DNA of 58,641 nt from SIG440 sp045591095 (GTDB taxonomy: Bacteria; Bacillota; Clostridia; Monoglobales; Monoglobaceae). Position 1 is the first letter of the stretch, and each line of letters opens with the position of its first letter. Location: contig JAZNSF010000012.1 in NCBI GenBank assembly GCA_045591095.1, positions 1-58,641 of the forward strand, given 5' to 3'. This document shows, in pieces, positions 50,607 to 58,244 of the stretch. Below the pieces are notes generated by a model. It was not told where the DNA came from, ran no database searches, and worked only from the letters and a program-made list of their open reading frames with translations. The position numbers and the translations under genes were made by a program.

Positions 50607-51530
50607 CTATATCTCCGGCAAATAACTTACCGCCGTGTGTAAATCCGAAAGGGAATTTGATTTCTTTACAGCCTTTAAGATTTTCTTTTCATCAGGGAAA
50701 TTCCACATAATATACATCCAGATTTCCTTCAGTTTGTGAAGGGTATATACTTCGGACTTTAAAACTTCCATATATCTATCAACAAGAGCCTTATGAAACT
50801 CCAAAAGTTCGCTTGTCTTTAATCTTTCACCACCCCGAATTTCACGGAATATCGCGGGGTTTTTTATTGCACCTCTTCCCAGCATAACCCCCTCTAAATC
50901 AGGGAACTTGTTACTTAACTTATCAAAATCCTCTTTCGAGAATATATCCCCATTGTAACAAAGCGGCATTTTTGCTGAATCATAAGCAAGGCTAAATGCC
51001 TCTATATTTGGCACGCCATTATAGTATTGTTCCCTACATCTTGGATGCACTATAAGCCCCGAGATTGGATAACAGTTATAAAGTTTTAAAATTTCTTCAA
51101 ATTCCTCGGCCTCTAAAAACCCGATTCTTGTTTTTACAGTAATGTTTTGCTCGGTCTTTCTAAAAACCTTATCAAAAAATCTATCCAGGGCTTCAAGGTC
51201 ATTTAGTGCCCCTGCTCCGCGTCCTTTTTTTACCACCGTAGACGACGGACAACCAAGATTAAGATTTACTGATGTATAGCCAAGGTCTTTTAGTTTTCGG
51301 CAAAACTCTAAAAAGGCCTCGCTGTCATTTGAAAGCAGCTGCGGTTTTAGCTCTATCTCCCGGTTATTCTGGGGCAGAATATCCCTAAAACTTCTTGTCC
51401 CCACCTTTTCGTCTCTGGTAGGGGTAATAAATGGCGCAAAGTAGCCATCCGAGCCCCCAAACATTTCGGCATGAGCACACCTGTACGTATAAGTTGTAAT
51501 CCCCTCAAGGGGTGCAAAGTATAGGTTCAT
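50607..51530 (-). CDS. dus: tRNA-dihydrouridine synthase family protein
   Basis: A 307-residue FMN enzyme reducing uridines in tRNA. It starts MNLYFAPLEGITTYTYR, has the catalytic cysteine in LNLGCPSSTVVKKGRGAGAL, the FMN-binding histidine in LIVHPRCREQ, and the phosphate site VMLGRGAIKNP. AGGAG precedes the ATG. It lies 44 bases after the serine dehydratase fusion gene and may share its transcript. The Dus subfamily is not certain. Confidence 0.93.
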   Translation of the reverse strand: MNLYFAPLEGITTYTYRCAHAEMFGGSDGYFAPFITPTRDEKVGTRSFRDILPQNNREIELKPQLLSNDSEAFLEFCRKLKDLGYTSVNLNLGCPSSTVVKKGRGAGALNDLEALDRFFDKVFRKTEQNITVKTRIGFLEAEEFEEILKLYNCYPISGLIVHPRCREQYYNGVPNIEAFSLAYDSAKMPLCYNGDIFSKEDFDKLSNKFPDLEGVMLGRGAIKNPAIFREIRGGERLKTSELLEFHKALVDRYMEVLKSEVYTLHKLKEIWMYIMWNFPDEKKILKAVKKSNSLSDLHTAVSYLPEI

Positions 51531-51574
51531 TTTGTTCTCCTAAAAAAATACTATTGCCAAGTCAGGTCCAAAAA

Positions 51575-53017
51575 CTATTGATTTATATCAATCCTTGCAA
51601 GCCCCGCCTCAGAAGTTTCTTTGTATGATTTATGCATATCGTTTCCTGTTTCTTTCATTGTCTGAATAACTTTATCTAGTGAAATTTTTCTTGTATTCCA
51701 CAAAAAACTTGCCAGATTAACGGCGTTTATTGCCCGCATTGCAGCAACTGCATTACGTTCGATACAAGGAATTTGCACTAGTCCGCAAATCGGGTCGCAA
51801 GTAAGCCCTAAGTGATGTTCAATCGCAATCTCAGCTGCATATTCGATTTTCTCAATAGAAAGCTCAAACAATTCGCCAAGCGCTGCCGCCGCCATGGCAC
51901 AAGCAGTTCCAACCTCTGCCTGACAGCCACATTCTGCACCGGATATTGATGCGTTTGTTTTTATTAAGTTTCCAATTATTCCTGCAGTCATAAGTGCACG
52001 AACAATGCTTGCATCGCTAAAATCGTTTTTCTGCTGCTGATAATATAAAACCGCCGGCACAATCCCTGCCGCACCGCAGGTAGGCGCAGTAACAATTTTT
52101 TCTCCCGATGCATTTTGTTCGCCAACAGCGAAAGCATAAGAGCAAACTATCCTATTTTCTCTGGTGACAGGTGTTTCATCAATATGTTGGCTGTTAAAGA
52201 GAGATTTTGCTTTCTTCTGAACGCCTAAGTCCCCGGGCAGCTCTCCTGCATCGGCTAAGCCATTTTCGATAGAGGCTTTCATAGCATTCCATATACTATG
52301 CATATAATCCAAAAACCCATCATCTTCATTTTCAACAGCATATTGCCAAACCCTTATATTTTTTTCTTCGCAATATTTTGCTATATCGCTAAATCTATCA
52401 AGCTTATATATTCTTTTTGGCTTACTGGCAATATCGTTTTCAAATACTATTCTGCCGCCCCCTACACTAAAAACTTTAACTCTTCCCGTTTCGATATCGT
52501 TCTTGTAAGCTATAAGCTCCATTGTATTAGGATGCGGAATATCCTCGGTAATGTAGTTAAATTCCACCTCGCAATTATACGGTAAAAATGTTTTTTTAAT
52601 CACATTATCTGTGCAGTGTCCTTTTCCCGTTTTGGCAAGAGACCCATAAAGAATCGCTTTATATCTGTCTGCCTCTTTGTGTTTTTCCTTAAACCTGACG
52701 CATGCTTTTTCGGGTCCGATTGTATGCGAACTTGACGGGCCTCTTCCAATCTTGTATAATTCCGCGAGCGACTCCATACCACAGATAACATCTTCTGTTT
52801 TTGCATTTTTATAACTTGATTCTTCAAAAAAACTTTCTACCGACACACTAAATATTCTTGCTAAACAAATAAGATTTTGTCCTGATGGTTTAGACAACCC
52901 TGATTCCCACTTCGAAACGGCTCTGTCGCTAATTCCCAGCAAATCTCCAAGTTGTTTTTGGGTTATGTGATTTAGATTCCTCAACTCTTTAATTTTACTT
53001 GACTTAAACTTATCCAT
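51575..53017 (-). CDS. HTH-regulator/L-serine dehydratase fusion protein
   Basis: A 480-residue single chain. Residues ~5-65 are an XRE-type helix-turn-helix (ITQKQLGDLLGISDRAVSKW). From ~80 follows a complete iron-sulfur L-serine ammonia-lyase: beta part (LYKIGRGPSSSHTIGPEKAC), then alpha part with TAPTCGAAGIVPAV, AECGCQAEVGTACAMAAAAL and DPICGLVQIPCIERNAVAA, which hold the cluster cysteines. Serine to pyruvate activity is expected. The ATG at 53017 follows GAGAGG. Joining a DNA-binding domain to this enzyme suggests self-regulation by serine. Confidence 0.88.
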   Translation of the reverse strand: MDKFKSSKIKELRNLNHITQKQLGDLLGISDRAVSKWESGLSKPSGQNLICLARIFSVSVESFFEESSYKNAKTEDVICGMESLAELYKIGRGPSSSHTIGPEKACVRFKEKHKEADRYKAILYGSLAKTGKGHCTDNVIKKTFLPYNCEVEFNYITEDIPHPNTMELIAYKNDIETGRVKVFSVGGGRIVFENDIASKPKRIYKLDRFSDIAKYCEEKNIRVWQYAVENEDDGFLDYMHSIWNAMKASIENGLADAGELPGDLGVQKKAKSLFNSQHIDETPVTRENRIVCSYAFAVGEQNASGEKIVTAPTCGAAGIVPAVLYYQQQKNDFSDASIVRALMTAGIIGNLIKTNASISGAECGCQAEVGTACAMAAAALGELFELSIEKIEYAAEIAIEHHLGLTCDPICGLVQIPCIERNAVAAMRAINAVNLASFLWNTRKISLDKVIQTMKETGNDMHKSYKETSEAGLARIDINQ

Positions 53018-53068
53018 ACTTTTACCTCTCATATGTTATTTACTGATAGTATAAGCAAATTACATCCA

Positions 53069-53097
53069 ACTATAAAGGCATTTACAATCATTGTCAA
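53069..53097 (-). promoter_or_regulatory. Sigma-A promoter of the HTH-serine dehydratase gene
   Basis: Minus strand TTGACA (53097-53092), spacer 17, TATAGT (53074-53069). The ~50-base leader could hold the protein's own operator. Confidence 0.82.
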
Positions 53098-53178
53098 GAC
53101 ATTGGCTCTACCCACAGTTGATATTCGGATTATTTATAAAAAACATTTTAGCACAAAAAATCTAAAAATTCAACCAAC

Positions 53179-53207
53179 TTGACTAAATACGCACCTTGTG
53201 ATAAACT
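53179..53207 (+). promoter_or_regulatory. Promoter of the ABC exporter gene
   Basis: TTGACT at 53179-53184, spacer 17, TAAACT at 53202-53207. Confidence 0.7.
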
Positions 53208-53244
53208 GTATTTATTATACAAATTTTCACATTAGGTGATGCAA

Positions 53245-54903
53245 ATGAAAGACAAACAAACACTTAAGTGGATATATAAAAGGCTAAAAGGCAGCCTCAG
53301 CTATATAACACTACTTACAATTATGCGAAGCGTGGTTACCGTTTTGGGCGTTAGTTTTGCGCTTTGGTCAAAACGTGTAATTGACGCTGCCCAAGGGAAG
53401 AACATTCACCTGCTGGCAAAGAGTGCTCTGGTCCTTTTTCTGGTGGTCTTAGCACAGCTTTTGATAAGGCTTTTGGGGCGTGGTCTTGAAACAAGTATTG
53501 TAGCCAAGCTTACCTTGCGCATCCGCGGAAGCCTTTTTAGAAGGCTTTTGTCAAGGGATTATTCAGCCTTAGGGAAATATCACAGCGGCGACCTCTTGAC
53601 CCGAATAAGCGATGACTCAGATATAGTTGCCGCAGGCATAATCTCACTTATCCCAAGTGTCCTTGCCCTTTTGGTAGGTCTTGCCACAGCTTTTTGGTCG
53701 CTCATCCGGATTGATTTTCAGTTCGCTGCTATATTTTTTGTCGGCGGAATTGCTATGGTCGTCCTTATCAGCGCTTTCAGACGTCTGTTAAAAAACATTC
53801 ACAAAAGGGTCCAGGAAGCCGAAAGCCGTGTCCGTTCTTTTTTTCAAGAAGCCCTCAGCAGTATCCTTATGATAAAGGTTTTTGGTATAGAAGAGCAGAT
53901 TAGCAAAAAAGGCGACTCTCTTCAAAAGGAAAACTTTAAGGCCCAGATGCACCGCCGAAACCTCAGCATATCTGCATCAAGTGGCCTCAGTCTTGCTTTC
54001 AGCATCGGCTCACTTTATGCCCTCATTCACAGCGCTTACAGACTATATCTCGGCACTATAACCTTTGGAACACTGACAGCTGTCATTCAGCTGGTAAACC
54101 AAATCCAATCGCCCTTTGCAGGGCTTTCAGGGTTTATGCCTCAGCTTTATGCTATTTTAGCCTCTGCCGAGCGCATCATGGAAGTCGAAAATCTCCCCGA
54201 AGATGCCCCCCTCAGCATAGAGCTAACTCCTGCCAAGGACTATCCACTCCTTAAAAGTATCAATTTTAAAGAAGTTTCCTTTGGCTATGACCAGGAGGCT
54301 GTGCTCAGTAAGGCAAACCTGACTATAGAAAAAGGCGATTTTGCAGTGATTGGCGGAATCTCCGGAATTGGCAAAAGCACGCTTGTCAAGCTTCTCCTTG
54401 GTGTTATTTCTCCACAGGATGGTGAAATTTACCTCGCTTTAAATGAAGAAAAAATCCCTGTCGGCAAGCACACAAGACCCATCTTTTCTTATGTTCCTCA
54501 GGGAAATCTTCTGCTTTCGGGCACCATCCGCGATGCTGTCTCGGTAGTAAATCCCAAAATCAGCGATGCCGAAATAATGGACGCCGCCAGAGTTTGTTGC
54601 GCCGCGGAATTTATTAATGAGCTTCCTTTAGGCCTTGACACATACGTAGGTGAAAAAGGTTTGGGGCTTTCGGAAGGGCAGGTGCAACGTCTTGCTATAA
54701 TGCGAGCAATAATTTCGGGCGCACCCATCCTCTTACTTGATGAAGCAACCTCGGCTTTGGACGAAAAAACCGAAAACCGGCTTCTTAAAAACTTGCGTGC
54801 GTTGTACGATAAGACCTGTATCATCATATCTCACAAGCCCGCTGCCTTTGAAATTTGCAACAAGCACATATTCATTGAAGATAAGAAAATCCGTACTGTG
54901 TAA
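53245..54903 (+). CDS. ABC exporter, fused permease and ATPase
   Basis: A 552-residue half-transporter of the MsbA/LmrA type. Residues ~1-300 contain six membrane spans and ~325-550 the ATPase: Walker A GGISGIGKSTLVKLLLG, signature LSEGQVQRLAIMRA, Walker B ILLLDEATSALDE and the H-loop IISHKP. LSEGQ replaces LSGGQ but catalytic residues are intact. It is single, so it would act as a homodimer. The substrate is unknown. TTAGGTGA precedes the chosen ATG. Confidence 0.93.
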   Translation: MKDKQTLKWIYKRLKGSLSYITLLTIMRSVVTVLGVSFALWSKRVIDAAQGKNIHLLAKSALVLFLVVLAQLLIRLLGRGLETSIVAKLTLRIRGSLFRRLLSRDYSALGKYHSGDLLTRISDDSDIVAAGIISLIPSVLALLVGLATAFWSLIRIDFQFAAIFFVGGIAMVVLISAFRRLLKNIHKRVQEAESRVRSFFQEALSSILMIKVFGIEEQISKKGDSLQKENFKAQMHRRNLSISASSGLSLAFSIGSLYALIHSAYRLYLGTITFGTLTAVIQLVNQIQSPFAGLSGFMPQLYAILASAERIMEVENLPEDAPLSIELTPAKDYPLLKSINFKEVSFGYDQEAVLSKANLTIEKGDFAVIGGISGIGKSTLVKLLLGVISPQDGEIYLALNEEKIPVGKHTRPIFSYVPQGNLLLSGTIRDAVSVVNPKISDAEIMDAARVCCAAEFINELPLGLDTYVGEKGLGLSEGQVQRLAIMRAIISGAPILLLDEATSALDEKTENRLLKNLRALYDKTCIIISHKPAAFEICNKHIFIEDKKIRTV

Positions 54904-55079
54904 ACATTTTGTTTTCAAGCCATGACAGGATTTGAACCTACGCCGTAGCGTCAAAAGGATAGTCCGGTGGACTGTCCTTAGCGAAGGATTGTCATTTGCG
55001 ACAGCAAATGGCTGATAAAGAAAAAACACTTAGTGTTTTAACAATAGGCCGCAGAACCTTTTACTTTTTGTAAAGAAAA

Positions 55080-55107
55080 AAACACTCAGCAAAATTGCTA
55101 AGTGTTT
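55080..55107 (-). terminator. Terminator belonging to the tRNA-Pro fragment
   Basis: AACACTCAGCAA / TTGCTAAGTGTT stem directly after the CCA end on the minus strand, followed by seven Ts. Its presence shows the fragment is the original 3' end of a tRNA gene. Confidence 0.75.
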
Positions 55108-55151
55108 TGGTCGGAATAACAGGATTTGAACCTGCGGCCTCTTCGTCCCGA
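55108..55151 (-). pseudogene. 3' half of tRNA-Pro(CGG), probable integration-site remnant
   Basis: On the minus strand the sequence from the anticodon loop (TTCGGGA) through the stem GAAG, a five-base variable region, the T arm GCAGGTTCAAATCCTGT and the acceptor end TATTCCGACCA is intact. Upstream of the anticodon loop no D arm or 5' acceptor strand exists. Tyrosine integrases commonly cross over at the anticodon loop and displace exactly this part. The element would lie to the right, with the intact tRNA outside the window. Confidence 0.7.
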
Positions 55152-55287
55152 AAAAGCTCTAAAGCCTGATATATAGCGGTTTTTACCTTTTTTAGCCCTT
55201 TTGGCTACATTGAACATACTCTTTGGACATATTATCTCCACTGTTTCCATATGCTCCAGAGCTAACTGTGGGATAACATGTGGTCAA

Positions 55288-55336
55288 AAAAGCTCTTCCG
55301 ACAAAAGATTTTTTTGCAATCATTGCGGAAGAGTTT
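55288..55336 (-). terminator. Terminator of the unknown gene at 55.3-55.8 kb
   Basis: On the minus strand ACTCTTCCG pairs with CGGAAGAGC across a ~30-base loop, followed by TTTTTTG. Confidence 0.65.
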
Positions 55337-55343
55337 TTTAAAT

Positions 55344-55829
55344 TTAGCCGTCACCAAAAATGTCATTTAAAACTTCGGCGAAATTAACATCCGGCTTAGT
55401 TTTGAATGCTTCCATATCCTGTAGAGCTTCTGCCTTAGTTCCAAATTCTTTCTCTATTACAAACAACCTGTTATATGTATCAGGAGCATTGTGTTCAACT
55501 TGATGCGGAAATCCCCATGTGTTTGTATGTTCCCAATTATAATCTGCAAGTGAAGATGTGTCACAACCAAGGCTTTTAACCTTTGTCAAAAATTTGATAT
55601 TTTTATGTGCCACTGTATGCATAGCAGAATTATCTCTTGAAATATATTTTTCATAAGCGGAGATTAAATCGCCTTTACTATCAGATATATTCTTGTCGTT
55701 TTTTATTGAAACTATAAAATTGCCTATATCATCCAATGTGCCAACATAGCATTTATCAAGACTTGTAAAGGAAGCCGTGGAATAATCATCCAAATATAAT
55801 TTGTATAGTTGCTTTGCCAGTTTTTTCAC
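55344..55829 (-). CDS. Unknown accessory protein near the toxin-antitoxin pair
   Basis: A 161-residue soluble protein beginning KKLAKQLYKLYLDDYS, with no signal peptide or motif I recognise. The start is uncertain: the GTG at 55829 overlaps GGAGG, while a CTG at 55820 sits 8 bases after GGAGG at ideal spacing. It has its own promoter (TTGACT at 55875-55870, TATTAA-type box TAATAT at 55852-55847, spacer 17). It may be accessory cargo linked to the pair upstream. Confidence 0.6.
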   Translation of the reverse strand: MKKLAKQLYKLYLDDYSTASFTSLDKCYVGTLDDIGNFIVSIKNDKNISDSKGDLISAYEKYISRDNSAMHTVAHKNIKFLTKVKSLGCDTSSLADYNWEHTNTWGFPHQVEHNAPDTYNRLFVIEKEFGTKAEALQDMEAFKTKPDVNFAEVLNDIFGDG

Positions 55830-55889
55830 CTCCGTATGTTTTTGTTATATTAACTCTTGTTATACAATTAGTCAAGAAGAATTTGATAC

Positions 55890-55909
55890 GCTGTAATCAA
55901 GGAAAAGAC
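55890..55909 (+). repeat. 20-bp direct repeat, left copy
   Basis: GCTGTAATCAAGGAAAAGAC. It matches the copy at 57351-57370 in 19 of 20 positions; the two bracket the toxin-antitoxin pair. Confidence 0.7.
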
Positions 55910-55941
55910 CTTGAAGAATTGGGTTGCACAAATTAACCTTT

Positions 55942-56589
55942 TTAACTCATTGGATTTTCCAACAAATCCTCAATATTGCACCCAAGAACTTTTGAAATTT
56001 TATATAAGGTATGTCCTTGTGCCTTATCTATATCATTAACCTTTTGTTCGTACATTTGAATAGAACGAAGTTTAACACCTGAAAGTTTTGCAAGTTCTGA
56101 TTGAGAAATTCCACGATTTTCACGAATTCTCTTGAGCTTGGTTTCGAGAATTGTCTCGTTATAGAATTTCTCCATTGTATCAACAAACTGACTTATATCC
56201 ATTTCGTGATAGACAGAGTACATACCAATAACTTGCGAAAGCGGAATACGCTCAAAGATATCCTTAAATCTGCGACCTGAAAACCATTGGTATTCTGCCA
56301 ATGCCCAACCTGCCCAATATTCAGGAGAACGGTCTTCACGGAAATTTGCATCAGGGGCATCCTTTTTATTATAAGCCTTTTTTACAATTGCTTTCCCAAG
56401 TTCTATTCCTGACATTCCCGAAAGAATTGCAGGGTTGCCGCTTTCAAACTTTTGTGCATATCCGGTGGTTACGAAAAGTGATGCAGCCCAGTCACACTTA
56501 AGTTTACAATCATTAATTATATAATCAAACATATCTGCAAGACAACCTTTTGCATCATTCAGATATAATTCGCTGTATGCGTGGGTCAT
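55942..56589 (-). CDS. HTH-domain antitoxin-like protein paired with DUF3990 toxin
   Basis: A 215-residue protein. The N-terminal ~145 residues (HAYSELYLNDAKGCLADMFD, GNPAILSGMSGIEL) resemble the accessory domain found beside DUF3990 genes. The last ~65 residues are an XRE helix-turn-helix (RGISQSELAKLSGVKLRSIQ). It overlaps the toxin gene by 35 bases. It probably neutralises the toxin and represses the shared promoter, whose region has imperfect ATCATT-type inverted repeats. Confidence 0.75.
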   Translation of the reverse strand: MTHAYSELYLNDAKGCLADMFDYIINDCKLKCDWAASLFVTTGYAQKFESGNPAILSGMSGIELGKAIVKKAYNKKDAPDANFREDRSPEYWAGWALAEYQWFSGRRFKDIFERIPLSQVIGMYSVYHEMDISQFVDTMEKFYNETILETKLKRIRENRGISQSELAKLSGVKLRSIQMYEQKVNDIDKAQGHTLYKISKVLGCNIEDLLENPMS

Positions 56590-57253
56590 TATTTTGCATC
56601 TCCTCTCTTAAAATATCAAGTACAAAGATATCATCACGATAGACCTTGCTCTTTTTGATTTCTTGCTTAAATGCTTTTCTTGCAGAAGAATCACGATCAA
56701 TAAATTTTGGATAGTATTCATCTCTTGACACAGGCTCAGCATCAATAAATTTAATTTGGTCAAATGCTTTTTGCGACACCAAAACAGTTTGTTCACCAAG
56801 TTTACCAAGTTTCAATGCTTTATTTAAACTGCGAAGAGGCAGACCGTTGGACACGAAACTTTCAGCATATTGGAAATAGGAGTCATCGGCACGGTAGCCA
56901 ACCACTATATCATAATCAGCGATATTAACCGAATAATGCTCTATGATATATTCTCGCGCATCAATAGCAATCTCTGAGCTTAATTTGAATGTGCGATATT
57001 TAAGTAAAATCGCAATCCAATTTAAAACCGTATGATTACCATCGGTCAAATCTAATACCTTGAGTCCATCAGCATTTAATTCATAACGATTGACAAAGCC
57101 ATCGATGTTCTGTTTGCATGCCCATTCTTTAGCCATTTCTTCGGCTTTTGTGCAGTAAAAACCTTTTCCGTAATCATTGTGCTCATTACCAATATTTATA
57201 TCAGGTACTTCTATAATGTGATCTGTTCCATGTAATAATATTATTTTACTCAT
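56555..57253 (-). CDS. DUF3990 ADP-ribosyltransferase-like toxin
   Basis: A 232-residue protein with the DUF3990 pattern: LLHGTDHIIEVPDINIG, then NDYGKGFYCTKAEEMAKEWA, VVGYRADDSYFQYAE and LGEQTVLVSQKAF. The HGT, YGKGFY and final GEQ elements correspond to the H/Y/E triad of ADP-ribosyltransferase folds. Toxic activity is predicted from family only. The ATG at 57253 follows GGAGAG. It is the first gene of the pair. Confidence 0.82.
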   Translation of the reverse strand: MSKIILLHGTDHIIEVPDINIGNEHNDYGKGFYCTKAEEMAKEWACKQNIDGFVNRYELNADGLKVLDLTDGNHTVLNWIAILLKYRTFKLSSEIAIDAREYIIEHYSVNIADYDIVVGYRADDSYFQYAESFVSNGLPLRSLNKALKLGKLGEQTVLVSQKAFDQIKFIDAEPVSRDEYYPKFIDRDSSARKAFKQEIKKSKVYRDDIFVLDILREEMQNNDPRIQRIISE

Positions 57254-57287
57254 AATCATCTCTCCGTATCATTGTGATGTTACACAA

Positions 57288-57316
57288 TCATTATATCATC
57301 GCAATGATATTTTGTC
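57288..57316 (-). promoter_or_regulatory. Promoter and probable operator of the toxin-antitoxin pair
   Basis: Minus strand TTGACA (57316-57311), spacer 17, TATAAT (57293-57288), both consensus. ATCATTGCGATGAT lies in the spacer and a near-palindrome ATGATTGTG-6-CACAATGAT lies just downstream, suited to repression by the HTH antitoxin. Confidence 0.82.
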
Positions 57317-57350
57317 AATGTTTTCTGGTAATATTACATTAAAATATGAA

Positions 57351-57370
57351 ATGCTGTAATCAAAGAAAAG
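57351..57370 (+). repeat. 20-bp direct repeat, right copy
   Basis: GCTGTAATCAAAGAAAAGAC, one mismatch from the copy at 55890-55909, at a distance of 1461 bases. Confidence 0.7.
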
Positions 57371-57440
57371 ACAGATTCTGTGAATAATATACCTTAAATT
57401 GCTAAAAATAAAATATAATACTGCAATTGGAGGTAATAAT

Positions 57441-58106
57441 ATGTTTAAACATGAAAAAATGCTTTTTCATCCGGTAGAAGTTGAAAGACCGAATCCACAG
57501 TGTGCCGTACTTTTACAAGAACAGCTCGGCGGAGGAAATGGTGAACTGAAAGCTGCTATGCAATATATGTCACAGAGCTTTCGTATCAAGGATCCCGAAA
57601 TTAAGGACTTATTTTTGGATATAGCTGCCGAAGAGCTTGGACATATGGAAATGGTTGCACAAACCATCAATTTACTCAACGGTCATGATGTAGATGCAAC
57701 CAAGGTGAAAGCAGGAGAAATACAATCCCATGTTCTTTTGGGACTCAATCCCGGTCTTATAAACGCCTCAGGCTATTCCTGGACAGGAGATTATGTTACT
57801 GTAACAGGAGATTTGTGTGCCGACCTTTTAAGCAACATTGCATCCGAACAACGTGCAAAGGTTGTATATGAATATCTGTATCGCCAGATTGATGATAAAA
57901 AAGTGAGAGAAACCATAGATTTTCTTTTAAATCGTGAAGAAGCACACAATCAAATGTTCCGTGATGCCTTTAATAAAGTACAAAATAGCGGTTCAAACAG
58001 AGATTTCGGAACAACAAAGGCTGCCCGAATGTATTTTTCAATGTCTGATCCGGGGCCTAATGCTTTTGCAAATAACGAAACGACATCACCGTCTTTTAAT
58101 AAATAG
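57441..58106 (+). CDS. cotJC: CotJC-type manganese catalase, spore coat protein
   Basis: A 221-residue di-manganese catalase-fold protein. Metal-binding residues are in LLQEQLGGGNGELKAAMQY, AAEELGHMEM and NREEAHNQMF. CotJC is a coat component of endospores and normally lies in a cotJA-cotJB-cotJC operon; the other two are absent here. GGAGG sets the ATG at 57441. Its position beyond the tRNA junction suggests it either travels with the element or marks its far side. Confidence 0.9.
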   Translation: MFKHEKMLFHPVEVERPNPQCAVLLQEQLGGGNGELKAAMQYMSQSFRIKDPEIKDLFLDIAAEELGHMEMVAQTINLLNGHDVDATKVKAGEIQSHVLLGLNPGLINASGYSWTGDYVTVTGDLCADLLSNIASEQRAKVVYEYLYRQIDDKKVRETIDFLLNREEAHNQMFRDAFNKVQNSGSNRDFGTTKAARMYFSMSDPGPNAFANNETTSPSFNK

Positions 58107-58196
58107 TATTTTATTGCGGTAAATCATTTATGCGGAACTTTCAGCAATTTGAGATTGCTTCGGCGTATCAAAATATGACACGGTGGAAACAAAGAA

Positions 58197-58236
58197 AAGC
58201 GGAATCGAGAAATCGAAAGAATTCTCGGTTCCGCTT
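58197..58236 (-). terminator. Terminator of the partial gene at the window end
   Basis: AAGCGGAA-T-CGAGAA (from 58197) pairs with TTCTCG-G-TTCCGCTT (to 58236). On the minus strand TTTTCTTTG follows. It may also end cotJC transcripts. Confidence 0.82.
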
Positions 58237-58244
58237 ATTTCATT

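Larger units (their letters stand above)
54904..55343. other. Non-coding junction region with tRNA fragments and hairpins
   Basis: 440 bases with no gene. From left to right: a T-arm-like tRNA remnant (~54919-54945), hairpins AAGGATAGTCC/GGACTGTCCTT (~54956-54981) and CATTTGC/GCAAATG (~54992-55010), a terminator (55080-55107), the 3' half of tRNA-Pro (55108-55151), AT-rich DNA, and a final hairpin serving the next minus-strand gene. Confidence 0.6.
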
